DNA from: Anaerolineales bacterium
Lineage (GTDB): Bacteria; Chloroflexota; Anaerolineae; Anaerolineales; Villigracilaceae
Assembly (NCBI GenBank): GCA_025056175.1
Contig: JANWWK010000064.1
Coordinates: 92,732-156,731 of the forward strand
Direction of reading: 5' to 3'
DNA length: 64,000 nucleotides
Part shown: positions 61,878 through 64,000 of the stretch, piece after piece
How the letters are laid out: every line of letters starts with the position of its first letter
Numbering within the stretch: position 1 is the stretch's first letter
Notes under the pieces: model-generated
What the model saw: only the letters and a program-made list of their open reading frames with translations
Told to the model about the DNA's origin: nothing
The model's database searches: none
Made by a program: the position numbers and the translations under genes

Positions 61878-62375
61878 TCAATTGTTTGGTGCGCCTGCAT
61901 TCACCCAATCAGTTAACAAGCGGAGCTCCTCCGCGGTCAGTTTTGGCCCGCGTTTAGGCATCTTGCCCTCTGCCGAAAGCGTAATGAACGAGCTCCTGGT
62001 GGAATCGCCGGGGGTAATGACGCTTCCATTTTCCGAGCCGGCCATCAGCGCATCATACGTTTTCATATCCAGGCCTTCGGCAGTACGCTGACCACCATGA
62101 CAATTGATGCACTTATTCTGTAAAATCGGCAAAACGTCTCGCGCAAAGCTGACTTCGCCAGCAGAAGTAACTGGCACGGGAACAGATTCTGGGGTAGTTG
62201 TGGCAGCAGGCGACTGGACAGCAGGCGAAGCCACAGGCGCTTCGGTTGCCGGGGACAGGGTAGCAGCCGGGGCCACAGGCTCACTCCCGGTTGGAACGTT
62301 TGCGGAACAGGCTACCAGCAAAGATATCATCAAAAACCCCGCTACAACCAGCCACAGGCTCTTTTCTACACGCAT
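61878..62375 (-). CDS. Cytochrome c-type lipoprotein
   Basis: A 165-residue lipoprotein: signal with lipobox LLVAC (Cys about 23), a Thr/Pro/Ala linker (about 30-70), then a c-type cytochrome domain of the planctomycete-like kind (SFARDVLPILQNKC). Heme is bound by CINCH, and the distal Met may be in GKMPKRG. It probably carries electrons at the outer face of the membrane. A strong SD (AAGGAG) precedes the ATG. Confidence 0.85.
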   Translation of the reverse strand: MRVEKSLWLVVAGFLMISLLVACSANVPTGSEPVAPAATLSPATEAPVASPAVQSPAATTTPESVPVPVTSAGEVSFARDVLPILQNKCINCHGGQRTAEGLDMKTYDALMAGSENGSVITPGDSTRSSFITLSAEGKMPKRGPKLTAEELRLLTDWVNAGAPNN

Positions 62376-62542
62376 AATTTTCTCCTTGTCAGGACAGAGT
62401 GATGTCTTTTTATGTCCAAAGACTTAAAAATAAGATAAATTATACGGAATTTATCTTAAAACAACATGACAAAAACACCAGAGAAAGCCTGCAACAGAAC
62501 GCAACCTGTCTATGCCCTCCTGGATGGCAGCGTCTGGTGATG

Positions 62543-64000
62543 TCAGGGCGTTGCAGAGGGGGTTGGAGAAGGCGGCGGGGTGCGCACAATGCGCGGGGCA
62601 ACCCACAATGCGCGGTCACCGGAGGCAGAGCCAAACGCCTGTACCTGAAGAACGAATTTGACTTCCTGCCCACCAAAGGGGCTCAAATCCACACTGGTTT
62701 GAAAATAACTGCCATCATACACTTCGCCAATGCGCCAGAATCCGAAAATTGGACCGTCTCCAATCTGATAATCAAGACGGAAGAGAACCAGGCAGGAGGT
62801 TGCTCCACCTTCGCAATTGACGAGCGCCTGGAAACGGTCACCGGGTTGGACGAAGAACGGCGGATACACGCCTTGAATGTAACCGTCGGTCACGTTTTGG
62901 GGCGCGGTCAAGAGGCCAGGCAGAGAGACGATGGAGCCGTCTTCCAGTTTGGGATTGAAAATCCGCAAAACGAATCCCTGACTATCGCCATCACTGCCAG
63001 GGCAGGGTAGACGGCCTTTTCCACTCGACCATTCAGCAGTGCAGACATTGGCAAACATATCATAGGCGGTGCCTTCAAGTGAGGTTTTATTAACCTTTAT
63101 AGCTACCCAAATCGGGTCGGTTGAGAGGTCGCCCGTACCAAACAACTTGCCGGAGGGATTCTGCAGCATCCACGAACCGCGATAATTTCCTGCAAAAGGT
63201 GGAGAAAGCAAGTTGACGGAAATGTCCACCGTCTGCTCTGGAGCAACGTTGCGTGGAAGCGGCACAGAAACCACACTTCCCATCGGGTCGCCGCCGGTAA
63301 AGACCAGTTTGTAGTCGGTTGTCCAGGTACAGGTACCGATGTTCTTGAGTCGCCAGGTCTTGACGAAAAAAACACCGGGATTAAAAGCCGTCCCGTCTGG
63401 CACGGTAACATCGCTAACAAAGCGGAAACGGTCACAACGTGGGTCAGGGGTACGAGTGGGGGTGTTCGTAGGAGAAGAGGTTAATGTAAAAGTGGAAGAC
63501 GGTGTGGGGGTAAAGGTCGGCGTTCGCGTAAAGGTTGGGGTGGGGGTAGAAGTACGTGTTGGGGTTACCGTGCGGGTAGGTGTATTCGATGGGGTGAACG
63601 TTGGGGTTCTGGTTGGACGCAACGTTGGGGTAAAGGTCAGGGTGAAGGTTGGAAGGGGCGTGCGCGTGGAAGTCGGCGTAAACGTGGCCGTCGGCGTGCT
63701 GCTCGGCGTCCAGGTCGCGGTGGGTGTCCGCGTAGCGGTCGGCGAAGCGGTGTAGGTCGGGGTGAACGTAGGCGTTGCGGTAGGCGTCCGGGTGGGCGTG
63801 AACGTGGCCGTGGGCGTGCTGCTCGCTGTCCAGGTGGCAGTCGGTGTCCGCGTAGCGGTCGGCGATGCGGTGTAGGTCGGGGTGAACGTGGGCGTTGGCG
63901 TGGACGTCCAGGTCGGCGTGAAGGTGGCCGTCGGCGTGCTGCTCGGCGTCCAGGTCGCGGTCGGCGAGGCGGTGTAGGTCGGGGTGAACGTGGGCGTTGC
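62543..64000 (-). CDS. TPT-repeat surface protein with NBR1-type Ig domain (5' end beyond window)
   Basis: The C-terminal 485 residues are visible; the N-terminus is outside the window. First comes a long Thr/Pro-rich stretch (TPTFTPT, TASPTAT), about 185 residues, with 40-residue DNA-level repeats. Then an NBR1-like Ig domain (about 190-300: [36 protein letters not shown]) and a last beta domain (about 310-475; [20 protein letters not shown]). It looks like an extracellular, possibly glycosylated stalk plus binding domains, a style common in Anaerolineae. No ATG/GTG/TTG start is credible inside the window. Confidence 0.85.
   Translation of the reverse strand, partial: ATPTFTPTYTASPTATWTPSSTPTATFTPTWTSTPTPTFTPTYTASPTATRTPTATWTASSTPTATFTPTRTPTATPTFTPTYTASPTATRTPTATWTPSSTPTATFTPTSTRTPLPTFTLTFTPTLRPTRTPTFTPSNTPTRTVTPTRTSTPTPTFTRTPTFTPTPSSTFTLTSSPTNTPTRTPDPRCDRFRFVSDVTVPDGTAFNPGVFFVKTWRLKNIGTCTWTTDYKLVFTGGDPMGSVVSVPLPRNVAPEQTVDISVNLLSPPFAGNYRGSWMLQNPSGKLFGTGDLSTDPIWVAIKVNKTSLEGTAYDMFANVCTAEWSSGKGRLPCPGSDGDSQGFVLRIFNPKLEDGSIVSLPGLLTAPQNVTDGYIQGVYPPFFVQPGDRFQALVNCEGGATSCLVLFRLDYQIGDGPIFGFWRIGEVYDGSYFQTSVDLSPFGGQEVKFVLQVQAFGSASGDRALWVAPRIVRTPPPSPTPSATP
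63661..64000 (-). repeat. 120-bp tandem repeat coding 40-residue TPT units
   Basis: Copies start near 63661, 63781 and 63901; the second and third are offset by exactly 120 bases and differ at scattered bases. In the last copy 18 bases (6 codons) are missing around 63960. All differences keep the reading frame. Repeats continue beyond the window edge. Confidence 0.85.

Noticed and set aside
63339..63755. Val-rich open frame opposite the TPT protein
   Set aside because: Reverse-strand reading of the Thr/Pro repeat; no start signals.

Overview
The window is one strand-mixed, densely packed, GC-rich bacterial chromosome segment. Several things point to Chloroflexota, most likely class Anaerolineae (inference from gene content, not from a phylogeny): a translin-family protein, a B12-dependent NrdJ with NrdR, a C39/muramidase/SH3 protein, lipoproteins with long Thr/Pro linkers, a huge TPT-repeat protein with an NBR1-type Ig domain, and an archaeal-flavoured mix (adenosine-specific kinase, HerA-like ATPase, AOR-type radical SAM maturase). 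There is no sign of a prophage, IS element or CRISPR array.

Layout. 1-6.0 kb (minus): partial translin homologue, DUF3467 protein, ssb, GH42 beta-galactosidase, ClpC. 6.2-7.6 kb (plus): double-GNAT protein and a small membrane protein. 7.7-10.5 kb (minus): desaturase, Ser/Thr kinase, rpe. 10.8-17.2 kb (plus): a HerA-like ATPase with a small partner, a possible stand-alone structured RNA, the NAD(P)HX repair enzyme, tpiA and two membrane proteins. 18.3-22.2 kb (plus): an arsenic-type operon, arsR / AbrB-radical SAM / DUF318 permease / CxxC mini-thioredoxin / arsC, opposite a Tat phosphoesterase. 22.3-25.0 kb: lysC-asd behind what reads as a complete threonine attenuator (promoter, Thr-rich leader peptide, antiterminator and terminator). 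25.0-28.9 kb (minus): molybdenum hydroxylase (fused FeS+Mo subunit and FAD subunit). 29.2-33.9 kb (minus): degenerate UvrD-like ATPase, SET protein, YgjP-type peptidase, MogA, GNAT, response regulator. 33.9-40.3 kb (minus): hsp20-lon and nrdR-nrdJ. 40.5-48.9 kb: muramidase protein, MoxR, a methyltransferase (plus), then the minus-strand cluster split Cas4-like nuclease, nadK, zinc-finger membrane protein, recN. 48.9-54.0 kb: PLD lipoprotein, murJ, a lipoprotein, and a formylglycine-enzyme-like lipoprotein. 54.1-58.3 kb (minus): argS-dapA-pcm, rpsT with a UUG start, tRNA-Asp beside a tRNA remnant. 58.4-61.7 kb (plus): adenosine-specific kinase, Nudix, SppA and a secreted GATase-like protein. 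61.9-64 kb (minus): cytochrome c lipoprotein and the TPT-repeat protein, which runs off the end.

Cross-cutting signals. Many genes here have a good Shine-Dalgarno sequence, but a distinct set (GNAT, kinase, arsR, SET, nadK, cas4-like, murJ) instead has a TATAAT-like box 6-10 bases before the start codon and no SD, which is the signature of leaderless transcripts. The most novel-looking items are the two-polypeptide membrane Cas4-like nuclease next to nadK/recN, the AbrB-radical SAM protein inside the ars operon, the threonine attenuator, and the candidate structured RNA at about 13.24-13.39 kb.
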